In this document: piece after piece, positions 12,701 through 22,049 of the stretch | How positions within the stretch are numbered: the first letter of the stretch is position 1 | Layout of the letters: each line of letters starts with the position of its first letter | Source: Saturnia japonica | Lineage: Eukaryota > Arthropoda > Insecta > Lepidoptera > Saturniidae | Direction of reading: 5' to 3' | Assembly (NCBI GenBank): GCA_033032175.1 | Contig: CM065319.1 | Coordinates: 12,683,018-12,747,017, forward strand | DNA: 64,000 nt | The notes under the pieces: generated by a model | What the model was told of the DNA's origin: nothing | Seen by the model: only the letters and a program-made list of their open reading frames with translations | The model's database searches: none | Position numbers and translations under genes: made by a program

Positions 12701-14086
12701 TCGTACAAGTCAATGGTAAGTACCAGTAGGTATTTTTATTATACCAATTCAACATAATGACTGCGGTGCGTCTAATATTAACTGTAATCATAATATAAGC
12801 CTGTAATCCCATTGTCTGGCAGAAACCTTTTCCCGAAGGAAGGACGGACTTAACCGCCAAACGTCAAAAAATTTACAGGTATAGGTTTTTCTACGTATGT
12901 TAGTGGTCGGTACTATAGGAATATTTCTAAAGCATTCGGGTTTAATCACGATGTTTTCTTAATCGTGAGTCGATAATTCTATCAATTCCAATCAGTAAAC
13001 CAATACCGAAAAATTACCAAAGAGACATGCCAAGGCGAGGTTTGAACATTAAATCAATACTCTGTCGGTCTAAAGTTGTCAAAACCATTCAGCCACTATG
13101 ATATTTTTTCAACTTTCAACCATACATTTTTACGTAAAGCATGCAAGATGATTGCGGTTGCTGATTATATGTTACCCAGTAGTTTGAGCCTGAGTCAAGC
13201 GTACCTCATACTGTAATAAACAAACATCTAACAAGCTTCCTTATACTCCTTAAACTCAACACCTCGGCTAAACAGTAGGGCTCAACAGTTACAGTTAAAA
13301 TATATTAAATCAGAATATAATTTAAATGTATTTTAGCACTGTCAGCGATCTTGTTCCCCGGTGACGAGGAGGCTGCTTACTCAAACTTTAGACTATGGGA
13401 GTCAACGGGCAGTGTGCTGTCTTATGCCAGTGCACCGTACCTGTGTGTGAGGACTAGGTGAGTGGTTGGAACTCAATCTTTAAATGATACTGTATAAAAC
13501 TGTAGACTACCTTACTGTATCTGCACTATGTGAAGTTTGCCATTTATATCAATTTGGCACCCGACCAGTACCTCCAGCTACCACATGCAGTTGACATTTA
13601 TTTATATGGAGGTCCTTATATATGTACTCACTTATCAACTCCGTAATCTCACTGTGTCGACTTGCACGCAAGCAGTCCATATGCTGACTGCGAGTGGTAA
13701 ACGCAAGGACGATGCGTCATTCGAGCGACAAAACGGCGCGATACCGCGTACTCCCCGATGAAAATCGCTTATAACTCGCCAATTCGTTGACACGCGGTGT
13801 TGACTAGATGACAACAAAATTTTAGACTCCGCTGTGAGTCCAAAAACAAAACTTGGAAGTTATTAGGTCCTAGCTTTTGTTTTCATTGAATAAATAAACA
13901 CTAAAAATTCATTAACCCCTTCTTGTACTTTCTATTTTCAGGTTGTACATATTATTAGGCTTTCTACTTATCGGTTTCTCTGGGTATACCGCCATAGAAC
14001 TTATGGAGTATCGGGTGAAGAAAGCGCACCACCTCGAAAGAAACTTTGCACTCGTCGAAAAGAAGGATGACCAGGAAGTTTATTAA
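3547..14086 (+). CDS. Unc93-like: UNC93-like membrane protein, complete, 10 coding exons
   Basis: Multi-pass membrane protein of the UNC93 branch of the major facilitator superfamily. Worm UNC-93 is a regulatory subunit of a two-pore K+ channel, and vertebrate UNC93B1 moves nucleic-acid-sensing Toll receptors; an insect role can only be inferred. Coding exons: 3547-3770, 5028-5190, 7012-7135, 8408-8562, 8642-8760, 10791-10950, 11888-12028, 12589-12715, 13337-13457, 13942-14086. The phases all agree and total 1479 nt (492 aa plus stop), a usual length for the family. Diagnostic stretches are ANLQSSVN (exon 1), KWLGCKWTISLSFMAYMPF (exon 2), GGGPLWCAKCTYLSV (exon 2), CQMAQIWGNLI (exon 3), CGVNFC (exon 4), EQAFMAADFTQAFVGC (exons 6-7), and EEAAYSNFRLWES (exon 9). 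About 11-12 membrane spans are expected. All introns are GT-AG. Reading frame intact, apparently functional. Confidence 0.95.
4020..4130 (+). repeat. Interspersed repeat (family M, copy 3), intron 1
   Basis: CCTGATGGTAAGC, then ATCGACTTCCGCCGCTGTTATG, closely follow the order of two direct copies at 61.0 and 61.3 kb (TGGTAAGC ... CCATCGAC ... GCTGTTATGCCAGCC). Class unknown. The surrounding 4130-4400 may belong to the same element but has no partner in the window. Confidence 0.55.
4536..4890. repeat. Possible decayed transposon sequence, intron 1
   Basis: Higher GC than the intron around it. Near 4847-4885 the stretch GTGCCACTTTGGCTGTTG, then ATAAGTCGCGATC, resembles the jockey 3' UTR at positions 130-190, with a deletion. 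A 73-codon minus-strand ORF here resembles nothing I know and is not called. Confidence 0.35.
5028..5190 (+). CDS. Unc93-like: UNC93-like coding exon 2 (residues 75-129)
   Basis: Acceptor TTCACAG, donor GTAAGA. Encodes the most conserved part of the family: KWLGCKWTISLSFMAYMPF, then two membrane spans around GIMVGFGGGPLWCAKCTYLSV. Ends in phase 0. Confidence 0.96.
6681..6955 (+). repeat. tRNA-derived SINE (family A, copy 2), intron 2
   Basis: Head with ATTGCTCAATAGTACC (A-box region) and ACGTGAGTTTCAATCT (weakened B-box), then CTTTCGGTGAAGGAAAACAT, CGTGATGAAACC, and a tail ending in an A-run near 6948. Same segment order as the copies at 3.1 and 28.9 kb. Diverged; sense orientation within the UNC93-like gene. 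Confidence 0.8.
7012..7135 (+). CDS. Unc93-like: UNC93-like coding exon 3 (residues 130-171)
   Basis: Acceptor TTTATAG; a second AG four bases later (7014-7015) would break the frame, so 7012 is chosen. Encodes IAEPYAKLSGVRAEVLVVRF and then a span with FFMFCQMAQIWGNLISSA. Donor GTGAGT at 7136, phase 1. Confidence 0.93.
7637..7780 (+). promoter_or_regulatory. Possible internal promoter and first exon in intron 3
   Basis: A clean TATATAAAC lies near 7638-7646, and a TCAG core that could serve as an initiator lies about 30 bp downstream in GACGTCAGCGCACGTCA. The segment ends in TTCATAG|GTAAGT, a strong splice donor at 7781. This is the layout of a TATA promoter plus a non-coding alternative first exon that could splice to exon 4. 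It could equally be chance. Confidence 0.25.
8010..8029 (-). repeat. Helitron-like 5' end, intron 3 (first)
   Basis: Read on the minus strand, the end is TCCATACTAATATTATAAA followed by TGCAAAAGTAA. It is identical in its first 19 bases to the end at 8357-8375. The start with TC fits the 5' end of a Helitron. Confidence 0.5.
8225..8375 (-). mobile_element. Helitron-like 5' fragment, intron 3 (second)
   Basis: On the minus strand it begins TCCATACTAATATTATAAA at 8375, then GTAACTCTGTCTGTCTG, then sequence matching CACGCCTACACCGCTGAACC. I know this as a very common lepidopteran repeat start; the Helitron class is inferred from the 5' TC and from related copies. Its end falls 32 bp before the exon 4 acceptor. 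Confidence 0.5.
8408..8562 (+). CDS. Unc93-like: UNC93-like coding exon 4 (residues 171-222), extracytosolic loop
   Basis: Acceptor ATTTTTTCAG, donor GTAAGT. A hydrophilic Ser/Thr-rich loop with two N-glycosylation sequons (NET and NVS) and a conserved Cys pair in CGVNFC, as expected of a lumenal or outer loop. The stretch between is the least conserved part of the family. The acceptor lies just 32 bp after a Helitron-like end (8357-8375). Confidence 0.92.
8642..8760 (+). CDS. Unc93-like: UNC93-like coding exon 5 (residues 223-262)
   Basis: Follows the smallest intron (79 bp). Encodes DNVNLEPPSPLKIKVITGVY and a span LACMVSAMLMVAIGVDSLSR. The last codon is split AG|G across a 2030-bp intron. 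Confidence 0.94.
9100..9310 (-). pseudogene. RTE-type retrotransposon, C-terminal fragment, intron 5
   Basis: On the minus strand the frame DYVKNDMRLKGVNIEMTFDR, then IEWWKKICCANPT and a stop, matches the C-terminal end of RTE-clade reverse transcriptases (pattern W-DCV-DM-KGV--EMT-DR--W---CCADPT-stop). The preceding RRDESHITR is in another frame, so the copy is broken. Antisense to the UNC93-like gene. Confidence 0.7.
9815..10085 (-). pseudogene. Second RTE-type C-terminal fragment, intron 5
   Basis: On the minus strand: EAPVTEKFRSNRLALYGYVL and MDERQLPRR, then frameshifts, and finally CADRT near 9842. This covers the same part of RTE proteins as the fragment at 9.1 kb and starts a little further upstream. 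More decayed than the first; about 0.7 kb away in the same orientation, so it may be part of a tandem or repeatedly hit site. Confidence 0.6.
10250..10640. repeat. Repeat-like block with (CATA)n, intron 5
   Basis: GC-balanced sequence unlike the AT-rich intron around it, then a CATA microsatellite at about 10483-10502. After that comes GTCTGTCTGTTCGTTTATG, the kind of stretch seen inside many lepidopteran mobile-element tails. No coding frame recognised; class unknown. Confidence 0.35.
10791..10950 (+). CDS. Unc93-like: UNC93-like coding exon 6 (residues 262-315)
   Basis: Acceptor TATATTTTAG, donor GTGAGT. Encodes a basic cytosolic loop (YTAGRKVSSHGKAGFQLLAV), then QLRHKYQLLLLPVISYIGAE and QAFMAADFTQ. 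Phase 0 at the end. Confidence 0.96.
11888..12028 (+). CDS. Unc93-like: UNC93-like coding exon 7 (residues 316-362)
   Basis: Acceptor TTTTCAG, donor GTAAGT. Encodes AFVGCSYGISNIGFVLICFG and WNAIAAPIAGAVVKLTGRFP: two spans joined by a loop with the family GR-P turn. Phase 0 at both ends. Confidence 0.96.
12185..12360 (-). repeat. Jockey-type retrotransposon fragment (copy J2), intron 7
   Basis: AAAAAGGTCCCTTACAGAACC, CAGTGTCACTGTATCG and GGGCTCCAT match positions 285-430 of copy J1 in order. It lacks the 3' UTR and tail, so it is an internal remnant. Antisense to the host gene. Confidence 0.7.
12589..12715 (+). CDS. Unc93-like: UNC93-like coding exon 8 (residues 363-405)
   Basis: Acceptor TTTTTAG, donor GTAAGT. 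Encodes LLNLCLLMALLFWRPDPSQW and VFYILAAVWGAADAMWLVQV, the tenth or eleventh span region with the family WG-DA-W-Q pattern. Ends in phase 1. Confidence 0.95.
12930..13105 (-). repeat. Diverged tRNA-derived SINE, intron 8
   Basis: On the minus strand: TGGCTGAATGG (A-box-like), then GTTCAAACCTCGCC (B-box-like) about 45 bp later, then decayed body with a region related to the ATCGTGATGAAACC motif of family A. Too diverged to assign firmly. Confidence 0.45.
13337..13457 (+). CDS. Unc93-like: UNC93-like coding exon 9 (residues 405-445)
   Basis: Acceptor TATTTTAG, donor GTGAGT. Encodes ALSAILFPGDEEAAYSNFRL followed by WESTGSVLSYASAPYLCVRT. The EAA-SN-RLWES motif is a hallmark of UNC93 proteins. 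Confidence 0.96.
13520..13850. other. Intron 9 block, unusual composition
   Basis: GC-balanced stretch with short open frames on both strands (75 and 60 codons), neither resembling a known protein. Most of intron 9 consists of it, so it is probably an inserted repeat; I see no second copy in the window. Confidence 0.3.
13942..14086 (+). CDS. Unc93-like: UNC93-like coding exon 10, C-terminus (residues 445-492)
   Basis: Acceptor TCTATTTTCAG. Encodes the last span (LYILLGFLLIGFSGYTAIEL) and a charged cytosolic tail of about 28 residues ending in KKDDQEVY. Stop TAA at 14084-14086. Confidence 0.95.
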
Positions 14087-14163
14087 ATTTGTGATAAAAT
14101 ACTAAAATTTAAAAAAATGTATTTTTATAATTATACTAGTTGCATAAGAATAACAAACAATTA

Positions 14164-14169
14164 AATAAA
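14164..14169 (+). terminator. Poly-A signal of the UNC93-like gene
   Basis: AATAAA 78 bp after the stop codon, followed by AT-rich sequence. Probable short 3' UTR. Confidence 0.5.
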
Positions 14170-14170
14170 T

Positions 14171-15239
14171 CATTCTTAAACACTCTATATTATATTACTT
14201 TTAATTTCAAATATTTGCTTGTCAATTCCTTAGTTAAAAAATAATTAAACACTTTAATAAAAATATTTCAATGTTATATCCATATTGTGAGACAGCTTAT
14301 GTGTGCCTAGAAAAATACCCTAAAGGTATTTCATGATCTTAAGCTAACCTTCGTTGATTAGGAAGGTTTTTATGTTTACTTATGTTGTTATGGACAAATG
14401 CCATTATTAAAAAAAAATGCGTGCTCAAAATTGATTTAAAAAAACCATATAGTTTTTTTATGTTTGCAGATAGTTGTTTATGGCACATAAGGACACACAT
14501 GGGTAGATTTGGGCGAGCCGAAAAACCAAATTTATATACTACTAACTGCGCCTGAGACTATATCCGCGTGAAATTACAAGTAAGAAAAACAGCGGAAAAA
14601 GATGTGTAGGTGTACCAAAATTCAACATCGGCGATTTAACCGTGTTTCAAGCTTTGTCTATTTTTTGGATTCCTGAGATACACCGCAGTACTCACGTTTA
14701 GCTTTGCCTCACATTCACTACTTTTGATAGATTGATAGTTTGCAATACGCTATGAATTTAACCTAAAATACGTCGTTCTTACATATTTACTGGGCGCGTA
14801 AATTTGTTCTTAGTACATCGTTCAGTAAAAAGTCTCACATAGCGGTATTGCTTAGTTTCCTGTGAACGAAAGGGTCTCACTATTTTTGAGAGCAAAGAAA
14901 TACTGAGGAAAATCTCGTCCGCTTCCTATTAATAAACAATTGAATTTAATTGAAATTAATTTTAACCTAAATCATTACAGAATTAATCAAAAGCCCTTTA
15001 AGAAGAATAACCCAAAAACTCATTTAAGATGTTAACTAATATTACACAGGGGACAAGAAATTTAATATAGAAATTGAAGGTGTAAAAACTAAGGAGATTT
15101 AAGCTAAGTTTACTTAATACTTTTATATTTATTTCCCGTTAATATCCATTGACTGATGGCGCATTATAGCATGTCTGAGGCTTATTAAAAAAAAAATTAG
15201 ATAGAGTATAAAACTATAAAAATTCAGAACAAAATATAA
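14171..15239. other. Intergenic, AT-rich, no gene seen
   Basis: Lies downstream of the UNC93-like gene. Only a short phrase near 14550 (GCGCCTGAGACTATATCCGC) recalls repeat sequence; the rest shows nothing. Confidence 0.5.
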
Positions 15240-15951
15240 AAAATCAAGCCAAATTTGTGGTAATTGTAATTCGGGAAGGTGAGTATCAAAGAAGACTCCA
15301 AGGTCTCTAATCCAAGTAATCTCTTATATTGGAACATTGTTAATGTAATACTTTGACGGGATTAGCTCTCTATTTTTGTTAAACTTTATATGATTGGATT
15401 GATTTATGTTCAAAGACATGAAGTTAAAAACATGCAGTCTATTGAAATCAAATCGCAAATTGTTAACATCATATATGTTATGCAATGTTAAGGTCATCCT
15501 CAAACATAAAGCAAGAAGAATTAACAAAACATTGAGTTACATCATTGACATATACACTGAACAAAAGAAGTCTAAATATTGACTCTTGTGGTACACCAGA
15601 TAGTATTTTAAATGGTTCAGATTGATACCCCTCGACAATAACAACTGATTGGAGGTTTTATAAGTAAGAAGAAAGCCATTGTTATAATATTTCACCAATC
15701 CCATAACTTGACTTTTTTATTAGGATACTATGATTAACTGTATCAATGGCTTTCAAGAAATCATTATAGATGGCATCTACCTGCACCCCCGAATCCACAG
15801 ACTCTGCTAAATATGCCACATAGTTTGTAAGATTAGTATTAGTGGATCTTGCAGTCAGAAAGCAATGTGTGGTCTGATAAGTCTACTTATATGGAGATAT
15901 ACTAACTTTTAAAATACTTTGACCTGTACGGATAATATAGAGGTAGGTCTG
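15240..15951 (-). pseudogene. Decayed non-LTR reverse transcriptase
   Basis: Reading the minus strand in order: a RPTSILS-like start near 15951, CFLTARSTNTNLTNYVAYLA, VDAIYNDFLKAIDTVNHSIL, SGVPQES (for SGVPQGS), FEDD (the catalytic FADD, altered), NHIKFNKNRELIPSKYYINN, and IRDLGVFFD near 15300. These are RT domain motifs in the right order. The frame shifts several times and has stops. The first Asp of FADD is lost (FEDD) and Gly is lost from the VPQG motif, so it is inactive. Clade not settled (CR1/jockey group likely). Confidence 0.85.
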
Positions 15952-15999
15952 TAATTAAGAATACAACAGGAATCACTTTTTAAAAATAGGCAATAAACT

Positions 16000-18900
16000 G
16001 AAAATCTGTACATAAAAAGCGAATAAATAATTAAAAAAAAAAAACAACATTAGGGGCTGTGCAATTCTACTGTAATAAACAGTTTAAATAAAAATTTTCG
16101 ACTGATATTTAAATGACATGCATATTTCCCTATTTCGCTGCGAATCATCTTCCTAATAATTTACTATTTTTAAAATCAATCTATTGAAAGCCATTTTGGT
16201 CCAACTGCTATATTTTTAGGGATTGTGAAAAATCACAAAGGTTACATCATTTTATAGGATCACATACAAACTCCTTAGGTATTTCGACAGACCGTTTTCG
16301 GCGTCAATCTCTTTGAAATTTAGTTTAAAATTGGCAAATATTCACGTATTTGATAACATTTTATTTTGAATTCGTATATTTTCGGAGAATTCATTTGATT
16401 AAACGCGATATTTTATATATTAGACTATAAAGTTTCTTGTATACCAAACACTAAATTATATTGTAAAACTTTATATGTTATGAAAAAAGTGATATTTCGT
16501 TTCGTCACGATCGACATTTAATGGCCCTACTGACTAATAGTCTTTAAAATCCCGTGCTGTGTCCCTATCTCCCTCTGACATATGCCTGACTATGCCTATA
16601 CTATGCTTTTTATCTGTTGTACATCCAATCTATATATTATATACTACATCTATGAATGTCAACAATTTTTTATTTATATTACAAGCTTTTTTATATGACT
16701 TGCTTTGTTAGTATGAGTCAAATCTAGCAACTGGATTTTAAAATAGTCATTCCGAACCGATTGAGCTGAAATTTTGCATACACGCTTAGTTTGGATAACA
16801 ATGCATGGATAGTTAAAACACGTTTTTCTAAAAATCCAATATGGAGAACTCCAAAAGAAAGTGGGCCGGTTATTTTTTATACACCCCCATGATATAGGTA
16901 TCAAATGTAAGGGTTTGCTGAGAAGAAAACGATTAAAAAAAAATTTTTATTCATAATATCTCTAATTTTAAAAGCTTGTAGTGCAAATAAAAAAGGTGGA
17001 AAGGGGAATTTAATCTAAATAGCATTATGGGCGTTACAATCTTTTAAAATTATTAAAATATTGTATATAAGCTTTTGTTTTGTTTTTTTTTTTATTAATT
17101 TATTTTTATAATTTATTTTCTAAGTGTTTTAATGGATTCTCTAGTTAATAAAGTAAATAATCGAATATTAATTTAAAACATTTACAAAATAAAACAGTTT
17201 TATAGTTTCAATAAATCATTGTTTTTATTCTCTCCTCATAAATACTTGAAGTCGGATCAAACTTAAAGAACTAAACAAGCTAAAAATTATCGTCTAAGTA
17301 CAATGATCGCAATAAACTAACAGATGTAAGTGACTATAAAACATAACTATACACTGTAATTTGTAATTTCAAAATAACAATAACTACATACAAAGTTATA
17401 TTTTAAAACCATTTTTAATATATCGCCTAGGTTCGGCGATTTTTAGAATGCCGAAGCCCTCATAAAAATGTCCATTTATAAGGTAATTTTAAAACTTTAT
17501 TGTTTGAGGTTAAGTTAATTTCTTATTGGAAATAAATGAAAAAAAAACAAGATGATGCCCTTTTTAAAATCCTAATTTGTTCGCTTCTGTAATCGTTTAA
17601 ATCAATTTAATTTTTTAAATTATTTTTGTATTAATTTAAAGCGAACTAATTTATTTTTTATATAAATTAGTAACTTAGTTTACATACACAATAATATTCT
17701 AACAAAAGTGAAAAGATTCAACAATTTATTGGTTCTTATTTACCCTTTTGTTGACTCATTTTACGCCAAAGTATATTTTTGAAATTCCTTATTATTCTTT
17801 CTTCTTTTTTTTATTTGTCTTATCACAACAACAGTAAATATGTTTTAATACATACTAATTTAAGAAATAAAAACATATTATTATTTTGAAATTACATATA
17901 AAACAACACTTTCTAATATTAGTTACAAATATACAGTCGTAAATAATTCGTAAGTCACTGGTCCATATTTCATAAACGGTAATTACTGATATTTATTTAT
18001 ATTTAACGTCGGCTTCATTACCAGCATTTTTTATGAGCAAATACTTTTTTGCCAATTGCTATTTTATATTTTTCATTGCTATTTGTTTGCAAGAAGCAAA
18101 CCGATTTTCGATGCGTCTAAAAAAAGATCAATATAAGATTTAACTTCACAATACATAATTTTAAGTCACGTGTTATTTAAATAAATTTCGATCTAAAATT
18201 GAGTTGCCAAACAAATTACGGTTCAGATTAATTCATTGAAGATGGTAATGAAGTCAAAAGTTTATTATCACCTATTTCAACAAATATATTGTATTTATTA
18301 CCTACGTAAGTACACATTAAAATTAATTATTATTATAGATTTATTATTGTCAGATTTAAAGCGTAAAACCGTAATACTTTTTTCAAAAAGACATTATTAG
18401 ATTATCTCCTAAGTACCTTTTAATAAAGAAGATCTGTTTAAGGCACAGGTATTTAACAATCTTCTTTTTATCTACACTCCGAATATATAATAGCACCTAT
18501 TTTTTAAGTTTCTCTGGTCATAATTTCTATATAGTTAGTTAAAATAAAGTCGCTGGTAATTTTCGTTGCAACAGCGTAAGTATATTGGCGTATGAATTTG
18601 TAAACCTATGCAGGGTTATATTTTTTACCGTCAAGAATATTATTCCCATAACGTGGATTATTCTCCGTTATATAACCGATACTATTTTATATAACCGATA
18701 CTATTATATATATACGTACATACTCGCACTATGTTACGTATGCTATTTTGGCAATTAAGGAGATTACCACAGGTAAAAAAAACTTTACATTTATAAAAGT
18801 TAATATAAAACACACGAACTTTAAAAGGGTTGTAAATTCTTTTTTTTTTATGAAAGGTACCTAATTATGTAACTGTCCATCAATGTGATCAAGTGATTCT

Positions 18901-20060
18901 ATATGATGTCTGAAATAGACATTTTTATTACAATCACAGAAAATTTAAGCATGCTGTACTCAGAAGTATTATTCAATTTGATTTTTGCACCTTACATTTT
19001 CATATAAATATAGTTTATTTTTGGAAAGCTGCAACATCTTTATAATTATGTCGTTGTTATTTACAATTATTTCTTCATGTACGCAATAAATACCGTGAAA
19101 TAATGTGTCATTTGAAAGAAAAAACTAACTTTATTCGTAAGTTTACTTGGCAGCAATTAATTTAGTAATTTCGAACTTCTCTCAAAGAAACGACGTGTGA
19201 AGTAGTTTCGAAACAAGAAAATATTACTCATGCACTTTTGAAAATCTTTTTATATAAAATATACACTTATGTATGACATAATAATATAGCATATTATGTA
19301 TTTTACATTGTAATCTTTTTACGTATCGAAATGAGCTTTCTTCAGGTGTGGCTTGAATAAACGCTATGACAAAATGATGTAAAACTATAAATATTATATT
19401 GTAATTAATTTTCTATATATATATATACAAATGATTCAACTTTGTGACCCTGTAATATTATATAGTAAGTAGCCTCAAATAATTATTTCATATTTTTTAC
19501 AAATCGGCTATTATTTACAAAATATAGAACTAGATTTTTTTATTATTTATTTATCAACGTTATCTCAGGGTCAAAATAGCACCGAATTTTTTAATTCGTT
19601 GTAAGTTAATTATATGAATAAATTTATATGTTACTAATGACTTATTTTTTATAATTACTATAATTAGATTTATCTAAATAAAAGTTATGGTAATTTTAGA
19701 ACGTATTTCAAAACGTGAAAGTTTAAAATAAATGCTTCAAGTTAGCCATTAGAAATATATACAATACCTTTTTATACATTTATTAAAAACACAATATTAA
19801 AACATTTGGACGGCAATCATTATACATAAGATGTAAATAAAAAGAGTCTTAAAAATTCACATAATATTTATAAACACTAAAGCGCCTTAATCGTAGCTAA
19901 ATGCAAACCTATGATGATTAGGAAGACAATGTGGACATAGTGACTAAAAAGAAAAGCTTTTGTCTCATATGGGCGACGCCTTACGGAGATAAATCCTTAA
20001 ATTCCCACTTTATGTTTTACGTTATACACATTTTTTAAATCAAATAAATAACCTAGTACT
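16000..20060. other. AT-rich intergenic desert
   Basis: About 4 kb, mostly below 25 percent GC, with no ORF of note. The only block that looks inserted is 16690-16930. Several homopolymer runs. Lies between two convergent genes, so it probably holds no promoter. Confidence 0.55.
16690..16930. repeat. Unclassified interspersed repeat
   Basis: Contains GAACCGATTGAGCTGAAATTTTGCATACACG, shortened here to its key phrase GATTGAGCTGAAATTTTGCA. This is a wording I know from many lepidopteran intergenic repeats. A minus-strand 76-codon ORF across it is not credible as a gene. Confidence 0.4.
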
Positions 20061-20311
20061 TAGGGATGAACGATATTATAAAAAAAACATCGATATCAAT
20101 AATTAGGAAGTAAAGATAGGTAAGTAAAATATCGAAGTACGGATCCTCGAAACTACTTTTACAACAGGCAATAATTAACGTGTAAATATATATATTCGAT
20201 GTTTTTATTCATAACATCAATGTTGACAGAATCTAAAAGTGATGTAAAAAGTCGATGTTTTAAACTTATCATCAATATTTCGATCACATCGCGGAATTTC
20301 GCTCATCCCTA
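20061..20311. mobile_element. MITE with TAGGGATGA inverted ends
   Basis: Starts TAGGGATGAACGATAT and ends, read on the other strand, TAGGGATGAGCGAAAT: 13 of 16 bases match. Length 251 bp, with no coding capacity. Several ATCGAT/TCGATGTTTT subrepeats occur inside both arms. I could not see a clear target duplication. The terminal bases resemble hAT-type ends, but class is not proven. Confidence 0.65.
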
Positions 20312-20360
20312 CGTGCAACTTGTCACTACACTAAAATTGAAGCTATATACCAAATAAAGT

Positions 20361-20600
20361 CGGCCATACACGTTACTGTCTATCGGAAAAGTCTACCTGT
20401 GCAGGTGGCTTGCGTAGGTAGATCAAAGCGTGTATTGGAATAAACCTGTGCAGTTTTTTCAACTTGCGAAGGCGAGTGGTGCAAAAACCATTTTTTTTTA
20501 ATTTATGACGCTGTAAACCTATTCGTGCCCTTACACGCTACGACGCGATGCGACGTGCGGTCAACCTGCGCAGGAACATCTGCACTGGTGAGCCTCTTTT
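20361..20600. repeat. Possible second small MITE
   Basis: Contains CCTGTGCAGGTGGC near the start and ACCTGCGCAGGAACATC near the end, two similar palindromes about 175 bp apart, plus ACGCTACGACGCGATGCGACG. The phrase GTTACACGCTACGATGCGATG is familiar from lepidopteran MITEs. Ends not resolved. Confidence 0.4.
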
Positions 20601-20996
20601 TTAGACCGTAACTTGTATGGCGGGAATAATTAATACTATTCCATTTCATCCGGTTTAAATTTTGTCGCGCCGCACACGTAGGACATAAGCTTAATTAATT
20701 ATTATCTATTATTATGATAGTTACAATTATTTAAAAAATTTCGAATTGGAAACATTCTTTTTGGAGGGCTTGTTTAAAAATAAAATAATCTACTAAGTAA
20801 ATGTAACTGGCCAATTATATTCTTTGCCCTGAAAGAACAGTTAAGACAAAAAAAATATCTCTCGTTTAATATACATACTATTTTATTTTTGATTGTAAAT
20901 CATATTTTAAGAGATTTCAAAGACTCGAATAAAATTAATTCTGATTGATCAACTTTAGTTATCATGAAGTTGATATCACTTATATAATGTGATGAT

Positions 20997-21002
20997 TTTA
21001 TT
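20997..21002 (-). terminator. Candidate poly-A signal of the SAM-domain gene
   Basis: AATAAA on the minus strand about 135 bp after the stop at 21138. A second AATAAA lies at 20882-20887. Either could be used. Confidence 0.4.
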
Positions 21003-21137
21003 TACATTAATCAATCTTAACTGTCAGCCTGTTAGAACTGTCAGTCGGATAATCACCTACCGGCAAATAGACAGGAACGTAAAGCAAAAATTCTATAAAA
21101 TATGTGTTAATTAATTCAAAACAAAACAAGGGTTCCT

Positions 21138-21389
21138 TTAACTGGGGCTTGTGGTGTTGCTCCTCGGTTCTGGTTTGAGAGCGGTACCATTGATTTTAGT
21201 TATGTTGTTGGGTGAAGCCTGAGCGACGGTCAGAGCAGGTGGGTGGCAAGTCGCGCACGGCTCAAGCCGTCGGGAAAGCACTGCACGCAGCTTTAACGCT
21301 GGCCCCAGTTTCATTTGCAGCATTCCCGTTAAATGATCTTCCGTCAGAAGTGGGAGACCCGCGCCGTCGATCCTTTGCTCACGGAAATT
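21138..21389 (-). CDS. Last coding exon of a Polycomb-type SAM-domain protein (SAMD7/SAMD11-like)
   Basis: Read right to left, acceptor TTATTTGCAG ends at 21390 and the exon runs 84 codons to TAA at 21138-21140. The first 45 residues are the second half of a SAM domain: NFREQRIDGAGLPLLTEDHL, then QMKLGPALKLRAVLSRRL. IDG--LPLLTE-HL and KLGPALK mark the polymerising SAM family of Polycomb-linked proteins; the LPLLTE form points to SAMD7/SAMD11 rather than polyhomeotic or Scm. The 39-residue tail (PCATCHPPALTVAQ..., ending NTTSPS) is low in order and has a CxxC. Helices 1-2 of the SAM domain must be in the preceding exon, which I could not find upstream (higher coordinates). The exon stands out by base composition from its surroundings. 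Convergent with the UNC93-like gene. Confidence 0.85.
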   Translation of the reverse strand, partial: NFREQRIDGAGLPLLTEDHLTGMLQMKLGPALKLRAVLSRRLEPCATCHPPALTVAQASPNNITKINGTALKPEPRSNTTSPS

Positions 21390-21399
21390 CTGCAAATAA

Positions 21400-22040
21400 T
21401 AACATATAAATTAATTAAATTCAACAATAACTGTAGCTGAAACTCTAGGTAGCTAGAGAAATAATGTCTAGGTGCTTGAACGAGGTTGATTAGATAATTT
21501 ATCGTGTTTATTGTGTACGGCTATGGTGAAGAGTAGTTTTGGAGGAATTTCCAGGAAACACGATATGCAAGGCTTGTCCAACATATTTTATTAGTTTATG
21601 TAAATATTGTTCATGTGAAACATTTTGTAAGGGCGCATTTGAGGGGAATAAAAGAGTTCTGATGGGACGTCGCTACGTGCCATTTGGCTAGCGTCGCGTC
21701 TGGTCGGTTAATTCCACTCGGCGCTCCTTTCTCAAAATTTATACGGAATTTATTAATCTCTTCATTATACACACTATTTTATATGTGCGGTATCAACATT
21801 GTTTGTTTTTAACGTTATTCGTGAATATCACTGATATTAAGCAGAATTAACAACATTTTGACACTAAATTTAAACTTATAATTACTCATCAAAATAATAA
21901 ATAAAAAAACTTTTGTAAATAATTTAATACAAGTATGATAATGAAATAATAACGATATAACTATACAATTAATAAAATTGTTTGTAATATAAAAAATAAT
22001 GATTTTTTACTTTATGTACATGAAACTATGTACGGTACTT
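21400..22040. other. Presumed intron of the SAM gene, no feature seen
   Basis: Begins at the acceptor of the SAM exon. AT-rich apart from a short phrase near 21660-21730 (GGGACGTCGCTACGTGCC ... GCGTCGCGTCTGGTCGG). No exon recognised. Confidence 0.45.
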
Positions 22041-22049
22041 ATAACAAAA

